Below, one piece after another: positions 34,408 to 43,501 of a stretch of 64,000 nucleotides of DNA (positions within the stretch are counted from its first letter, which is position 1; every line of letters begins with the position of its first letter). The DNA comes from Nakamurella sp. A5-74 (GTDB lineage Bacteria; Actinomycetota; Actinomycetes; Mycobacteriales; Nakamurellaceae), in the NCBI RefSeq assembly GCF_040438885.1, contig NZ_CP159218.1:2914001-2978000 (forward strand). Reading direction: 5' to 3'. The notes beneath the pieces were generated by a model that saw only the letters and a list, made by a program, of their open reading frames with translations, was not told the DNA's origin and ran no database searches. Position numbers and translations under genes: made by a program.

Positions 34408-35406
34408 TCAGGGGATCAACAGCAGCTTGCCGGTCGTCCGTCGGCCGGCCAGGTCTTCGTGCGCACTGGCCGCGTCGTCGAGCGGATAGGTCGCACCGAT
34501 GCGGAAGTTCAGTCGACCGGAGGCGATCCACTCGAACACCTCGCGGGCCCGGCCGAGGATCTCCTCCCGGGTGACGGTGAAGTCCTTCAGGGTGGGCCGG
34601 GTGACGCTCAACGAACCCAGCGCATTGAGCCGCTGCAGGTCGAACGGCGGGACCTGTCCGCTGGCGCCTCCGAACAGAACCTGGAAACCACGGCGACGCA
34701 ACGACTTCAGGGATGCCTCGAAGGTGTCCTTGCCCACGCCGTCGTACACAGCGTGCACTCCTTCGCCGTCGGTCAGCTCGCGCACGACCTCGTCGAAACT
34801 GCCGTAGCCGGGCTCGGAACTGACGATCACCTCGGCAGCGCCGGCCTCGCGCGACAGCACCGCCTTCTCCTCACTGGACACCGTGGTGATCACCTTCGCC
34901 CCCAGCAGGGTCGCGATCTGCGTCAGCAGCAGACCGACCCCGCCGGCCCCGGCGTGCACCAGCACGGTGTCGCCCGACTGCACGGGGTAGGAGTTCCGCA
35001 CCAGATAGTGCGCGGTCATGCCCTGCAACGGAACTGCTGCTGCCTGCTGGTCGTCGACGCTGTCCGGGACTGGGATCAGCACTGCGGCGGGCCCGGTCAC
35101 CACCCCGGCATAGGAGCCGGGCAGTGCCGACCAGGCGACCCGATCCCCGACCGCGACCTGATCCACACCGTCACCGACGGCCAGCACCGTGCCCGCACCC
35201 TCTGCGCCGCCAACGAACGGCAGCGGCAGTGGGTACACACCCTGACGCTGGTAGATGTCGATGAAGTTGACGCCGGCGGCTGCGACGGCGACCGTCGCCT
35301 CACCGGGCCCAGGAGTGCGCACCGGCACCTCTGCAGGTGCCAGTACTTCGGGCCCGCCGGTGGCGGCGATCTGGATGGCGCGGGTGGTGGCGGGCAACGC
35401 GGTCAT
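34408..35406 (-). CDS. Quinone oxidoreductase (zinc-free medium-chain dehydrogenase)
   Basis: A 332-residue NADPH-dependent enzyme of the QOR/CrtA-like MDR family. The N-terminal GroES-like domain has GVNFIDIYQRQGVYPLPLPF near residues 47-66, the Rossmann domain VLVHAGAGGVGLLLTQIA near 148-165. Zinc-binding cysteines of alcohol dehydrogenases are absent. It reduces quinones or alpha,beta-unsaturated carbonyls. ATG 35406 has GGAG about eleven bases upstream; the open frame extends further but with Ala/Ser-rich filler. It is followed after a short gap by the rightward-facing ArsR operator region and is probably monocistronic. Confidence 0.9.
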   Translation of the reverse strand: MTALPATTRAIQIAATGGPEVLAPAEVPVRTPGPGEATVAVAAAGVNFIDIYQRQGVYPLPLPFVGGAEGAGTVLAVGDGVDQVAVGDRVAWSALPGSYAGVVTGPAAVLIPVPDSVDDQQAAAVPLQGMTAHYLVRNSYPVQSGDTVLVHAGAGGVGLLLTQIATLLGAKVITTVSSEEKAVLSREAGAAEVIVSSEPGYGSFDEVVRELTDGEGVHAVYDGVGKDTFEASLKSLRRRGFQVLFGGASGQVPPFDLQRLNALGSLSVTRPTLKDFTVTREEILGRAREVFEWIASGRLNFRIGATYPLDDAASAHEDLAGRRTTGKLLLIP

Positions 35407-35502
35407 GGTGTCTGCTCCTGACGTCGGTGATGCAGGTGTCGTGCTTGCTGTCGCGCTTGCTGCTTCGTCGTTGTCAACGCCGGACAACCGACGTCATTCC
35501 CG

Positions 35503-36942
35503 TCAGCTCCTGAGTCCCCTGATCAACGCCCTGAGCTTGGGCAGCCGCTCCCCCACCGCACGTTCGACACCGCGCCCGGTCGGTCGGTAGTAGTCGGTGC
35601 CGATCAACTCGTCCGGTGGATACTGTTGACGCGCAACACCTTCAGGAAGATCGTGCGGATAGGTGTAGCCGGTGGCGTTGCCCAGTTTCTTCGCGCCGGG
35701 GTAGTGCCCGTCCCGCAGCTGGGCGGGAACGGTACCGGCCTTCCCGCCGCGGACGTCCGCCATCGCGGAGTCGATCGCCAGCACGACGGCATTGGACTTC
35801 GGCGCGGTGGCCAGGTGGATCGTGGCCTGGGCCAGGGCGATCCGGGCCTCGGGCAGGCCGACCAGCTGCACCACCTGCGCGGCGGCCACCGCCGTCTGCA
35901 GGGCCGTCGGATCGGCCATCCCGACGTCCTCCGAGGCGTGCACCATCAACCGCCGGGCGATGAACCGGGGATCCTCACCGGCTTCGATCATCCGGGCCAG
36001 GTAGTGCAGGGCGGCATCGGTGTCGCTGCCGCGGATCGATTTGATGAACGCGCTGATGACGTCGTAGTGCTGGTCGCCGTCACGGTCGTAGCGGACGGCC
36101 GCGCGATCGACTGCCCGCTCGACGGCGGCCAGGTCGACCAGTTCGCCGCCGGTCTCCAGCACGCTGTCTGCTGCTGCCTCCAGCGCGGTGAGCACCCGGC
36201 GGGCGTCACCGCCGCCCAGTGCGACCAGGTGCGCCTTCGCGTCGTCAGCCAGGGTGACGGTGCCATCGAGCCCGCGCGGGTCGGCGACCGCCCGGTCCAG
36301 CAGCGTGGCCAGGTCCTCATCGGTCAGCGACTTGAGCTGCAGTACCAACGAGCGCGACAGCAGCGGGGAGACGACGGAGAAGTACGGATTCTCGGTGGTG
36401 GCGCCGATCAGGATGACCGTGCGTTCCTCGACCGCGCCCAGCAGTGAATCCTGCTGGGTCTTGGAGAACCGATGCACCTCGTCGATGAACAGTACCGTCT
36501 GTTCTCCGGTGCGACGCAACGAGTCCCGGGCCTCCGCGATGACGGCGCGCACCTCCTTGACGCCGGCGCTGAGCGCGGAGAGTTGGGCGAAGTTGCGCCC
36601 GGTCGCTCCGGCCACCAGCGTTGCCAGGGTCGTCTTCCCGGTGCCCGGGGGCCCGTACAGCAACATCGAGGACGGCGCACCGCCCTGCACCAACCGGCGC
36701 AGCGGCGCGCCCGGGCCCAGCAGATGGTCCTGGCCGAGCACCTCGTCCAGGGTCGCCGGCCGCATCCGCACGGCCAATGGCGAGCCGGCGTCCACCGTAC
36801 GGTCCGGCGGCAACCCGGTCGTCCGGGTAGGGGCACTGTTGTCACCGGCGGAGTTGTCCGCACTCCCCTGGGCGAACAGCCCGGGATCGCCACTCATCGC
36901 GCTGCCACCCTGCCTCCGTCGTTTCGGATCGAACAGGTCCAT
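35503..36942 (-). CDS. rarA: Replication-associated recombination protein A
   Basis: A 479-residue AAA+ ATPase of the clamp-loader clade (MgsA/RarA), which acts at stalled replication forks with single-strand binding protein. Residues 57-72 read [16 protein letters not shown], the Walker A GPPGTGKT is at 97-104, Walker B FIDEVHRF near 152-159, and the sensor [10 protein letters not shown] near 178. The C-terminal tetramer domain includes the typical [16 protein letters not shown] and [14 protein letters not shown] segments. The start is ATG 36942 or ATG 36897 (MSGDPGLF). The first choice leaves only nine bases to the divergent small gene. Order near alaS matches mycobacteria. Confidence 0.95.
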   Translation of the reverse strand: MDLFDPKRRRQGGSAMSGDPGLFAQGSADNSAGDNSAPTRTTGLPPDRTVDAGSPLAVRMRPATLDEVLGQDHLLGPGAPLRRLVQGGAPSSMLLYGPPGTGKTTLATLVAGATGRNFAQLSALSAGVKEVRAVIAEARDSLRRTGEQTVLFIDEVHRFSKTQQDSLLGAVEERTVILIGATTENPYFSVVSPLLSRSLVLQLKSLTDEDLATLLDRAVADPRGLDGTVTLADDAKAHLVALGGGDARRVLTALEAAADSVLETGGELVDLAAVERAVDRAAVRYDRDGDQHYDVISAFIKSIRGSDTDAALHYLARMIEAGEDPRFIARRLMVHASEDVGMADPTALQTAVAAAQVVQLVGLPEARIALAQATIHLATAPKSNAVVLAIDSAMADVRGGKAGTVPAQLRDGHYPGAKKLGNATGYTYPHDLPEGVARQQYPPDELIGTDYYRPTGRGVERAVGERLPKLRALIRGLRS

Positions 36943-36951
36943 ACTGGGGGC

Positions 36952-37113
36952 ATGTTGGCATTCGTAGGAGTTCTGCTCGTCATCTGGATCGTTCTCGCCG
37001 TCGTCGGGTTCGTCGTCAAGAGCCTGTTGTGGCTCGCGATCGTCGCGCTCGTCCTCTTCGTGATCACCGCCGTCTACGGCTGGGTGAAGCGCAAGGCATC
37101 GACGCGAACCTGA
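36952..37113 (+). CDS. Small single-pass or hairpin membrane peptide
   Basis: A 53-residue protein consisting almost wholly of hydrophobic residues: [20 protein letters not shown] at residues 1-20 and [20 protein letters not shown] near 25-44, followed by a basic tail KRKASTRT. It could form two helices with a cytoplasmic C-terminus. Similar short hydrophobic proteins are common in actinobacteria and have no known function. ATG 36952 follows a GGGGG run two bases away. It is divergent from rarA with almost no gap. Confidence 0.6.
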   Translation: MLAFVGVLLVIWIVLAVVGFVVKSLLWLAIVALVLFVITAVYGWVKRKASTRT

Positions 37114-37123
37114 GGCACTGACA

Positions 37124-37178
37124 ACGGGTCCGGCTCTCCGTTCGATTCCGCGAGGTCTCGAACGTGAGCCGGGCCCGT
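37124..37178. terminator. Two-tier hairpin between convergent genes
   Basis: The outer stem pairs ACGGGTCCGGCTC (37124-37136) with GAGCCGGGCCCGT (37166-37178), 13 pairs with one G-U. The inner stem pairs CGTTCGA (37139-37145) with TCGAACG (37158-37164), with a 12-base loop. It lies between the small membrane gene and the aldehyde dehydrogenase stop and probably ends transcription from both sides. Confidence 0.65.
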
Positions 37179-37201
37179 CGTGCGTTCCAGGGTCAGAACC
37201 G

Positions 37202-38734
37202 TCAGCCGATCTTGATGTTGATCTGCTTCATCTGGGTGAAACCCTCCATCGCGCCCTCGAGCGACACCTCTCGGCCGATGCCGGAGGACTTGTACCCGCC
37301 GTAGGCCTGGCCGATCACCTGACCGCCGCCCTGGTTGACCTGGACCCACCCGGATTCGATCCGGTGCGCGGCATCGAGTGCCTCGTTCAGGTCGTTGGAC
37401 CACACGTAGGCCGCGAGCCCGTAGTGCGAATCGTTGGCCATCCGGATCGCCTCGTCGGCGTCCGAGAACGGGATCGCCACCAGCACCGGCCCGAAGATCT
37501 CCTCCCGCGCCACCCGCCAGTCGTTCGAACCCATCGAGAAGATGGTCGGACCCTGGAAGTAGCCGTCCAGACCGGCCGGGATGCTCTCCGAGCAGTCCAG
37601 CGCGAGCTCGACGCCCTGCTGCGCCTTGCCGTCGCTGATGTAGCCACGGATCCGGTCGAACTGCTTCTCGTTGATGATCGCGCCCATGTCGGTGGTCTCA
37701 TCGAGCGGATCGCCCACCTTCATCGCGCCTGCCTTGGCCGCCACAGCTTCCAGCACCTGGTCGTAGACGTCGGCGTGGATGAACAACCGCGAACCAGCGG
37801 TACACGACTGGCCCTGGCGGGCGAACCTGGTGGACAGCAACAGGTTCGAGGTCAACGCATCGACCTGGGCCGGGTCGGAGGCCGCCGACGGGAAGACGAC
37901 GGACGGGCTCTTTCCGCCGAGTTCCAGCGACAGATGCGCCAGCCGCTCCCCCGCCGCCGAGGCGACGTGCCGGCCGACCGGCGTCGAACCGGTGAAGGAG
38001 ACCTTGTCGACCCCGGGATGCTGGACCAGCGCCTCGCCGATCTCCTGGCCGTAGCCGGTGACGACGTTCAGCACGCCCGGTGGCAGGAAGCGACCGGCGA
38101 TCTCGGCCATCTTGAGGATCGTGAGCGGTGCGTCCTCCGCCGCCTTGAGCACGACGGTGTTGCCGGCAGCCAACGCTGCAGGGGTCTTGAAACCGGCGAT
38201 CATCAACGGCGAGTTCCACGGCAGGATGCCGGCGACGACGCCGAGTGGTTCACGACGGGTGTACTGCAGCTGACCGTCGCCCGCAGGCAGGGTGACACCC
38301 TTGAACTCACCGGCGATCCCACCGAAGTAGCGGAACAGATCGACGAGCGTCTGCGATTCGGGACGGGCCTGGGTACGCAGCGCGTTGCCGGTGTCCCTGG
38401 CCGTCATCAACGACAGCTCCTCGGCCGCATCGGACAGTGCGTCGGCGACCTGCAGCAGGAGCTTCTGCCGCTCCTTGAAATGCAGTGACCGCCACGCCGG
38501 GAATGCCGCACGCGCCGCCTTCACGGCGCGATCTGCGTCCTCGTCACGACCCCGCGGCACCCGGGCGAGGGTCAGCGACCGCTGTCCCGCGGAGACGACG
38601 TCGATCCACTCACCGGCGACGGCAGGCACCCATTCACCGCCGATCAACATCGGAACGTCCGGCGCGGAGGCGCCCGGGTCCAGGGCGAGGGCGGTGCTGT
38701 CGATGGTCAGTGCGGTGGGTGCTGCGGTGGTCAT
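37202..38734 (-). CDS. NAD(P)-dependent aldehyde dehydrogenase
   Basis: A 510-residue ALDH superfamily enzyme that oxidises an aldehyde to the acid. PWNSP near 172-176 holds the conserved Asn174, ELGGKSP at 271-277 the general base Glu271, and [11 protein letters not shown] the nucleophile Cys311. EIFGPV and the late [12 protein letters not shown] complete the signature. It resembles betaine-aldehyde or benzaldehyde-type ALDHs; the physiological aldehyde is unknown. GAGAGGAAA precedes the ATG. A strong hairpin separates it from the upstream transporter gene, so it may have its own promoter or be expressed at a reduced level from the cluster transcript. Confidence 0.92.
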   Translation of the reverse strand: MTTAAPTALTIDSTALALDPGASAPDVPMLIGGEWVPAVAGEWIDVVSAGQRSLTLARVPRGRDEDADRAVKAARAAFPAWRSLHFKERQKLLLQVADALSDAAEELSLMTARDTGNALRTQARPESQTLVDLFRYFGGIAGEFKGVTLPAGDGQLQYTRREPLGVVAGILPWNSPLMIAGFKTPAALAAGNTVVLKAAEDAPLTILKMAEIAGRFLPPGVLNVVTGYGQEIGEALVQHPGVDKVSFTGSTPVGRHVASAAGERLAHLSLELGGKSPSVVFPSAASDPAQVDALTSNLLLSTRFARQGQSCTAGSRLFIHADVYDQVLEAVAAKAGAMKVGDPLDETTDMGAIINEKQFDRIRGYISDGKAQQGVELALDCSESIPAGLDGYFQGPTIFSMGSNDWRVAREEIFGPVLVAIPFSDADEAIRMANDSHYGLAAYVWSNDLNEALDAAHRIESGWVQVNQGGGQVIGQAYGGYKSSGIGREVSLEGAMEGFTQMKQINIKIG

Positions 38735-38771
38735 GACGAGGTTTCCTCTCGAACTGATGGATCAGGGAGAA

Positions 38772-38814
38772 GGACGTCCGCGCCGCCCACCGACGGTGGG
38801 CAGCGCGGACGTCC
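38772..38814. terminator. Long hairpin between the transporter and aldehyde dehydrogenase genes
   Basis: The outer arms GGACGTCCGCG (38772-38782) and CGCGGACGTCC (38804-38814) and inner arms GCCCACCG (38785-38792) and CGGTGGGC (38794-38801) form a 19-pair stem with a two-base internal loop. It lies seven bases after the transporter stop on the leftward transcript, so it is a terminator, attenuator or mRNA-stabilising element. Confidence 0.65.
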
Positions 38815-38820
38815 CGGGAA

Positions 38821-40293
38821 TCAACGGACTCCGGCCTCACGCAGCCGCGGATCAGCCGCGTCCACTTCGGCGAGGTCCTTGCCCTTGGTCTCCTTGTAGA
38901 GCAGCGTGCCAACGACCGAGACCAGGCCCATCGCGGCGATGTAGATCGACACCGACCCCCAGGTCGAGTTCGCAGAGGTGATGTCGCCGACGGCAGTGCC
39001 CTTGGCGGCGACGTTGCCGAGCAGCGCCACACCGATCAGGGGAGCGATGGAGCCCGACACCACGCTGGTGAGCTGGGACCCGATCGACACTGCCGTGTAC
39101 CGGATCTTGGTCGGGAACATCTCGCTCATCAGCGCCGGCTGGACGGCGTACATCAGGCCGTGGATGAACACGCCGAGCACCAGACCGAGGGTGAAGAACA
39201 ACGGCGATCCGCCGTTGCGGCTGCCGTCGAAGAGCAGGAACCCGACCCAGGCATAGGCCACCATTCCGAGCGCACCGGCCAGGTAGATGGGGCGCCTGCC
39301 GATCTTGTCCGCCCAGGCCGCGACGTAGGGGATCCAGAAGATCTCCAGGAAATGGGCGATCAGCATGAACGTCAGGATCGGCACCGGCTTGATCCCGACC
39401 CCGGACAGGTACGTGATGGAGAACGTGACCACCGTGTAGTAGAGGACGTTCTCGCCCGCCCGGCACATCATCGACACCAGGATCTCGCGCGGGTAGTGCC
39501 GGAACACGTCGACGAACGCGGGTCGGTTCGAGACGATCTCCGCCTCACGTTCACTGGCCTGCTTGAAGATCGGCGCATCCTCGACGCTGCGCCGGATGTA
39601 CCAACCGATGAACACGATCACCGCGGACAGCCAGAACGCGATGCGCCAGCCCCAGTGGTTGAACTCGGTGGTGTCCATCGTCGAGTAGAGGACGAGCATG
39701 ACAACGGTGGCCACGAGATTGCCCAGCGGAACACCGACCTGCGGGAAGCTGCCGTAGAAAGCGCGCTTCTCCTTCGGTGCGTGCTCGGAGATCAGCAGGA
39801 CAGCTCCGCCCCACTCGCCGCCGACCGCGAAGCCCTGGATGAACCGAAGGATGATCAGCAGCACGGGAGCCCCGATGCCGATTCCGGCACCGGCCGGGTC
39901 CAGGCTGAAGCCACTGCCCAGGGTGGCGTCCCCGTAGGCCGGGATGCACCCCATGAGGAAGGTGGCGATCCCGACGATGAAGATCGACAGCTGCAGCAGC
40001 TTCTTCCGGCCGATCTTGTCGCCGAAGTGGCCGAAGACCAGGCCGCCGAGCGGTCGCGCGATGAAACCGATCGCGTAGGTGGAGAAGCCATAGATCAGAC
40101 CGGTCTTGGCCGTCTCGCCGGGGAAGAACACGACGCTGAAGACGCCCAGCGCCACCGCGGTGCCGTAGACGAAGAACTCGTACCACTCGACGACCGTGCC
40201 GGCCATCGATGCCGCGACGATCTTGCGGAGTTTGGACTGTTCGGTGGGTTCCGGCGCGGAGATGTTCTTCGCCAGATCGGGGGGGTTACTCAT
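38821..40293 (-). CDS. MHS-family MFS importer (carboxylate/betaine/proline:H+ symporter type)
   Basis: A 490-residue MFS protein with twelve helices. TVVEWYEFFVYGTA near residues 34-47 is the characteristic first helix of the metabolite:H+ symporter family (ShiA, ProP, KgtP). GHFGDKIGRKKLL near 88-100 is the loop 2-3 motif, and RFIQGFAVGGEWGGA near 151-165 the helix 5 motif. The substrate is probably an organic acid or zwitterion. AGGAG precedes the ATG at 40293. It lies between a hydroxyacid dehydrogenase and an aldehyde dehydrogenase, so its substrate is likely their pathway input. Confidence 0.9.
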   Translation of the reverse strand: MSNPPDLAKNISAPEPTEQSKLRKIVAASMAGTVVEWYEFFVYGTAVALGVFSVVFFPGETAKTGLIYGFSTYAIGFIARPLGGLVFGHFGDKIGRKKLLQLSIFIVGIATFLMGCIPAYGDATLGSGFSLDPAGAGIGIGAPVLLIILRFIQGFAVGGEWGGAVLLISEHAPKEKRAFYGSFPQVGVPLGNLVATVVMLVLYSTMDTTEFNHWGWRIAFWLSAVIVFIGWYIRRSVEDAPIFKQASEREAEIVSNRPAFVDVFRHYPREILVSMMCRAGENVLYYTVVTFSITYLSGVGIKPVPILTFMLIAHFLEIFWIPYVAAWADKIGRRPIYLAGALGMVAYAWVGFLLFDGSRNGGSPLFFTLGLVLGVFIHGLMYAVQPALMSEMFPTKIRYTAVSIGSQLTSVVSGSIAPLIGVALLGNVAAKGTAVGDITSANSTWGSVSIYIAAMGLVSVVGTLLYKETKGKDLAEVDAADPRLREAGVR

Positions 40294-40355
40294 CTTTGAG
40301 CTCCTGGGGATGCGGTGGTGGGTGAAAGACGTGATGGGTGGCTCGGTCGAGGATC

Positions 40356-40375
40356 GTCCCCCGGGCCCCGGGGAC
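40356..40375. terminator. GC-rich hairpin after the dehydrogenase stop
   Basis: GTCCCC (40356-40361) and GGGGAC (40370-40375) flank an eight-base loop CGGGCCCC. It is three bases beyond the dehydrogenase stop on the leftward transcript. The stem is only six pairs, so read-through into the transporter gene is plausible. Confidence 0.35.
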
Positions 40376-40378
40376 TCC

Positions 40379-41284
40379 TCATTCGGCGGACGACGCGCCG
40401 TCGCTCCCGTCCAGCAGCTGGACCAGGATGGAGCAGTCCTTTCCTCCGTCGCCGCGCTCGACGATGGTGTCGAGGCGATCGGCCACGGCCTTGGCGAACG
40501 ACAGATCGGTGCCGGTGTCCTCGCCGGCCTGCAGCGCGAGCCCCAGATCCTTGCGCAGCAGCGCGGTGGAGAAGCCGCCGGCGAACTCGCGGTTGACGGC
40601 GGCGGTCTCGGTCACGCCGGCGATCGGGTACCAGGTGCGGAGTGCCCAGCTGTCGCCCGAAGACACCGTGGCGAGCTGCTGGAACACCGAAGCATCCAGG
40701 CCGAGTCGCTCGGCCAGCACCGCGCCCTCGCAGGTGGCCTGCAGGGTGATACCGAGCATCATGTTGTTGGTGATCTTCGCGGCCTGACCGTTGCCAGGAC
40801 CGCCGCAGGCGAAGATCTTGCCGGCCATCACGTCGATGACGTTGCGGACCTTGTCCAGCACTGCCTCGTCGCCGCCGACCATGAACGTCAGGGTGCCGGC
40901 AGCCGCGCCGGACACACCGCCGGAGACCGGCGCATCGAGGAACGAGAAGCCCGCTCCCGCAACAGCTTCGTGCAGATCACGCGCGGTCTGGATGTCGATC
41001 GTCGACGAGTCGACGACAACCGCTCCGGTCGGGGCGGAGGCCACGACGCCGCCCTCGCCGAGGATGACCTCGCGGGCGTGCTTGCCGGCCGGCAGCATGG
41101 TGAACACGACATCCGCATCGAAGACGGCCTCGGCGATCGAATCGGCGATCAGCACGCCGGCCCTCGCTGCGGTAGCGGTCGCCTCGGTGTTCAGGTCGAA
41201 CCCTCGGACGCGATGCCCCGCGGCCACCAGATTGGCGGTCATCGGACCACCCATGTTGCCCAGCCCGATCCAACCCACGTTCAT
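40379..41284 (-). CDS. 3-hydroxyisobutyrate dehydrogenase-like beta-hydroxyacid dehydrogenase
   Basis: A 301-residue NAD(P)-dependent enzyme. The Rossmann motif GLGNMGGPM lies at residues 7-15, the substrate motif FLDAPVSGGVSGAAAGTLTF near 116-135, and the catalytic Lys in GNGQAAKITNN near 164-174. Family members oxidise 3-hydroxyisobutyrate (valine breakdown), tartronate semialdehyde or similar three- to four-carbon beta-hydroxyacids. Its product would be an aldehyde or semialdehyde suited to the neighbouring aldehyde dehydrogenase. It is the first gene of the leftward cluster and divergent from a LysR regulator. MmsB proper and glyoxylate-type reductases cannot be separated by motifs alone. 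Confidence 0.87.
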   Translation of the reverse strand: MNVGWIGLGNMGGPMTANLVAAGHRVRGFDLNTEATATAARAGVLIADSIAEAVFDADVVFTMLPAGKHAREVILGEGGVVASAPTGAVVVDSSTIDIQTARDLHEAVAGAGFSFLDAPVSGGVSGAAAGTLTFMVGGDEAVLDKVRNVIDVMAGKIFACGGPGNGQAAKITNNMMLGITLQATCEGAVLAERLGLDASVFQQLATVSSGDSWALRTWYPIAGVTETAAVNREFAGGFSTALLRKDLGLALQAGEDTGTDLSFAKAVADRLDTIVERGDGGKDCSILVQLLDGSDGASSAE

Positions 41285-41422
41285 CCGGTGCACTCCTCGT
41301 CGAGTTCCTGCAGGGCGAGTCGGACCGGCAACCCCGCGCACGGGATCCGATGCCGCCTCGGCGTCGTCGACCATCTTGGTCCGATGTCCGCCGACCCGCC
41401 AGTGCCGGATCCGCACCATCGT

Positions 41423-41438
41423 TGTGCAAAAATGCACA
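41423..41438. promoter_or_regulatory. Palindrome at the LysR start, candidate autoregulatory site
   Basis: TGTGCA-AAAA-TGCACA spans 41423-41438, a perfect 6-4-6 inverted repeat that ends one base before the ATG at 41440. LysR-type proteins bind interrupted palindromes in such divergent gaps. Its position over the start suggests repression of the regulator's own gene. The assignment is inference. Confidence 0.55.
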
Positions 41439-41439
41439 C

Positions 41440-42342
41440 ATGCTCAAGGCCGACGATCTGCTGGTTCTGCTGGAGGTCGCACGGTCGGGCTCGATGATCG
41501 GAGCCGCTTCCTCGCTCGGCATGGATCACACGACCGTGTCGCGCCGGGTCACCGCGCTGGAATCCGCGGTGGGCGCTGCCCTCACGGTGCGCAGTGGACG
41601 AGGGTGCGAGCTGACCGAGTTGGGCCGCACCCTGTTGGCTGCTTCGGAGTCGATCGAGCGAGCGGTCGGGCAGGTACGCACTCTCGCACAACCGGGGGGT
41701 GTCAGTGAGCTCACCGGGCTGGTGCGGATCGCCGCTCCGGACGCGTTCGCGGTGGAGTTCGTCGGTCCGGTGATGGGTCGCCTGGTGCGGATGCATCCCG
41801 GCGTCACCCTGGAGCTGACCTCGGCGACCAGGCCGATGGTGCAGGGCCGGGGCGCCGACATCGAGATCGGCCTCGGCTCGTCCCTCCCGCGTTGGGAGAC
41901 GGTGCTGCTGAGCGAGTACGTACTCGGCCTGTACGCCAGCAGCGACTACCTCGCGGACCACGGCGCACCCACCTCGCTGGACGATCTCTCGCACCATCCC
42001 CTCGTCTACTACGTCGAGTCGCTGCTGCGGGTGTCCGAGCTGGACGTGTTCGACCGGGTCTTCGGCGGACGTCCGGTCACGATCGGATCGACCAGCGTGC
42101 ACGCCCAGCTCACCGCCACCGTGGCCGGCGCGGGGATCGGCCTGCTGCCGGCCTACCTGGCGGACGCGCAGATCGGCCTCCGTCGAGTACTGCGACAACA
42201 GGTCGAGATCCCGCAGCAGTACGTCGCCGGTCTGGCCCCGCGCACGCTCCGCAGGCCGGCCACGACCGTCGTCATGCAGGAGCTGCGCGCCGAGGTCCGG
42301 GCACGCCACCACGAGCTGATGGGTCGCGCCCCCGCGGCCTGA
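41440..42342 (+). CDS. LysR-family transcriptional regulator
   Basis: A 300-residue regulator. Residues 1-60 are the winged helix-turn-helix (LLVLLEVARSGSMIGAASSL, then HTTVSRRVTALE), and residues about 88-295 form the periplasmic-binding-protein-like effector domain (SGLVRIAAPDAFAVEFV opens it). It is divergent from the hydroxyacid dehydrogenase-transporter-aldehyde dehydrogenase cluster and very likely controls it in response to a pathway metabolite. A perfect palindrome lies at the start codon. I see no clear ribosome site, so translation may be leaderless. Confidence 0.9.
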   Translation: MLKADDLLVLLEVARSGSMIGAASSLGMDHTTVSRRVTALESAVGAALTVRSGRGCELTELGRTLLAASESIERAVGQVRTLAQPGGVSELTGLVRIAAPDAFAVEFVGPVMGRLVRMHPGVTLELTSATRPMVQGRGADIEIGLGSSLPRWETVLLSEYVLGLYASSDYLADHGAPTSLDDLSHHPLVYYVESLLRVSELDVFDRVFGGRPVTIGSTSVHAQLTATVAGAGIGLLPAYLADAQIGLRRVLRQQVEIPQQYVAGLAPRTLRRPATTVVMQELRAEVRARHHELMGRAPAA

Positions 42343-42366
42343 CCCGCACCAGCACGGGTTCGGCCG

Positions 42367-42807
42367 TCAGACCGGGACGAGCGGCGGGTCCGGCATCCGC
42401 CGGACGGTCGTCGGCCCGGCGACGTAGAAGCCGAGCAGGCGCAGCGGCCGGTCCTGGTCACCGCCATAGCGATCCAGCAGGAGCTGATGGAGTTCGCGGT
42501 CATTGTCGGTGATGCGCTCGTGTGGTTTGCCTCTGACCATCAGCGTGGGCCCACCCACACCTATCTCCGCGAGCTTGTCGTCCACAGCCGACAGCACCTC
42601 GGCGACCTCGGCCGGCTCCGGTTCGGCCGGGAGTCCCGTGATGGTGACCGGCCGAAGGATCACCAGATCGTCGTCGCAGACGACGAACGTCAGGCACTGC
42701 GCTGCTCGATCCGGTCGACGGCAACACGTGTCGACCGCCCGACTCATCAGGCGTGCGCTGTCCAGCGGACGGTCGAGAAAACATTCTGAATGCATGTGTG
42801 GGTTCAT
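42367..42807 (-). CDS. Conserved hypothetical protein
   Basis: A 146-residue protein I do not recognise. It begins MNPHMHSECFLDRP with clustered His and Cys, continues through VDTCCRRPDRAAQCLTFVVC with four cysteines, and ends in an alpha/beta segment RLLGFYVAGPTTVRR. The Cys-rich first half could bind metal. Codon use fits the neighbours. The start could be ATG 42807, ATG 42795 or further upstream; an AGG lies about nine bases before 42807. It converges on the LysR gene with a 24-base gap. Confidence 0.55.
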   Translation of the reverse strand: MNPHMHSECFLDRPLDSARLMSRAVDTCCRRPDRAAQCLTFVVCDDDLVILRPVTITGLPAEPEPAEVAEVLSAVDDKLAEIGVGGPTLMVRGKPHERITDNDRELHQLLLDRYGGDQDRPLRLLGFYVAGPTTVRRMPDPPLVPV

Positions 42808-42943
42808 GTCGACAGCCTGCGCGGCCACCCCGACGGGCAGACGGAGTTGTCCACAACGTCTCAGCGCAGGGCGATCCGTCCACAATGACGACGTCGACCC
42901 TTGACAGTCACCGACCCATCTTCCCAGGCCCCGGCAGGGCCGG

Positions 42944-43393
42944 TCAGTCCTGCGTGTCGTCCCGCTGTTCGCTGACCTTCATCTCGGCCTCGAACACGTG
43001 CTGCTCCAGGCCCAGCGTCTCGCGGGCGTGCTGCTCGACGTCGTGGAAGACCGACCAGTACTGCGCGTCGTAGGCCTCCACGAGCTGGAAACTCCAGCGT
43101 CCGTCGACGATGTCGCGGCCCACCAGGGTCCGGTCGATGTCGTCGGCCAGGTCGGCGTGCCCGGCGTCCCGCAGCTCGCGCACCGCGTCCTGCAGGTTCA
43201 GATCGGCCATCCCCGACAGCCGGTGGAAGTGGTACAGCGCTCCTCGGGCATCCTCGACCACCTCGAGCGCGGCCGAGAGCTTCCCGAGCGCCGACACCGT
43301 GGCGTCGTCGACGCCGCCAGGCCGAGGGTGCTCGGACGGTCGATCCGGCCGCCGGGAGGTCCCGTGACGCGCTTCCAGTGGTCCGTTCGCCAT
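42944..43393 (-). CDS. Conserved actinobacterial protein near aspS
   Basis: A 149-residue soluble, mostly helical acidic protein. After a charged, variable first 30 residues comes a helical bundle: VSALGKLSAALEVVEDARGA, then FHRLSGMADLNLQDAVREL and WSFQLVEAYDAQYW, ending in a Glu-rich tail. Proteins of this kind are found beside aspS in several actinobacteria, but no function is known to me. It may share the leftward transcript that begins at aspS; the gap to the aspS stop is 108 bases and holds no hairpin I can see. Confidence 0.65.
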   Translation of the reverse strand: MANGPLEARHGTSRRPDRPSEHPRPGGVDDATVSALGKLSAALEVVEDARGALYHFHRLSGMADLNLQDAVRELRDAGHADLADDIDRTLVGRDIVDGRWSFQLVEAYDAQYWSVFHDVEQHARETLGLEQHVFEAEMKVSEQRDDTQD

Positions 43394-43501
43394 GGTGGCT
43401 CCGCTGCATTCGGGTGGACGAACCCGGATCCGGGACCGTCGCCCGGCTGGTGCCCGCTGCGGTCGCCGCCCACACCATCGGAGCAGTTATCGGCTGTGCT
43501 C

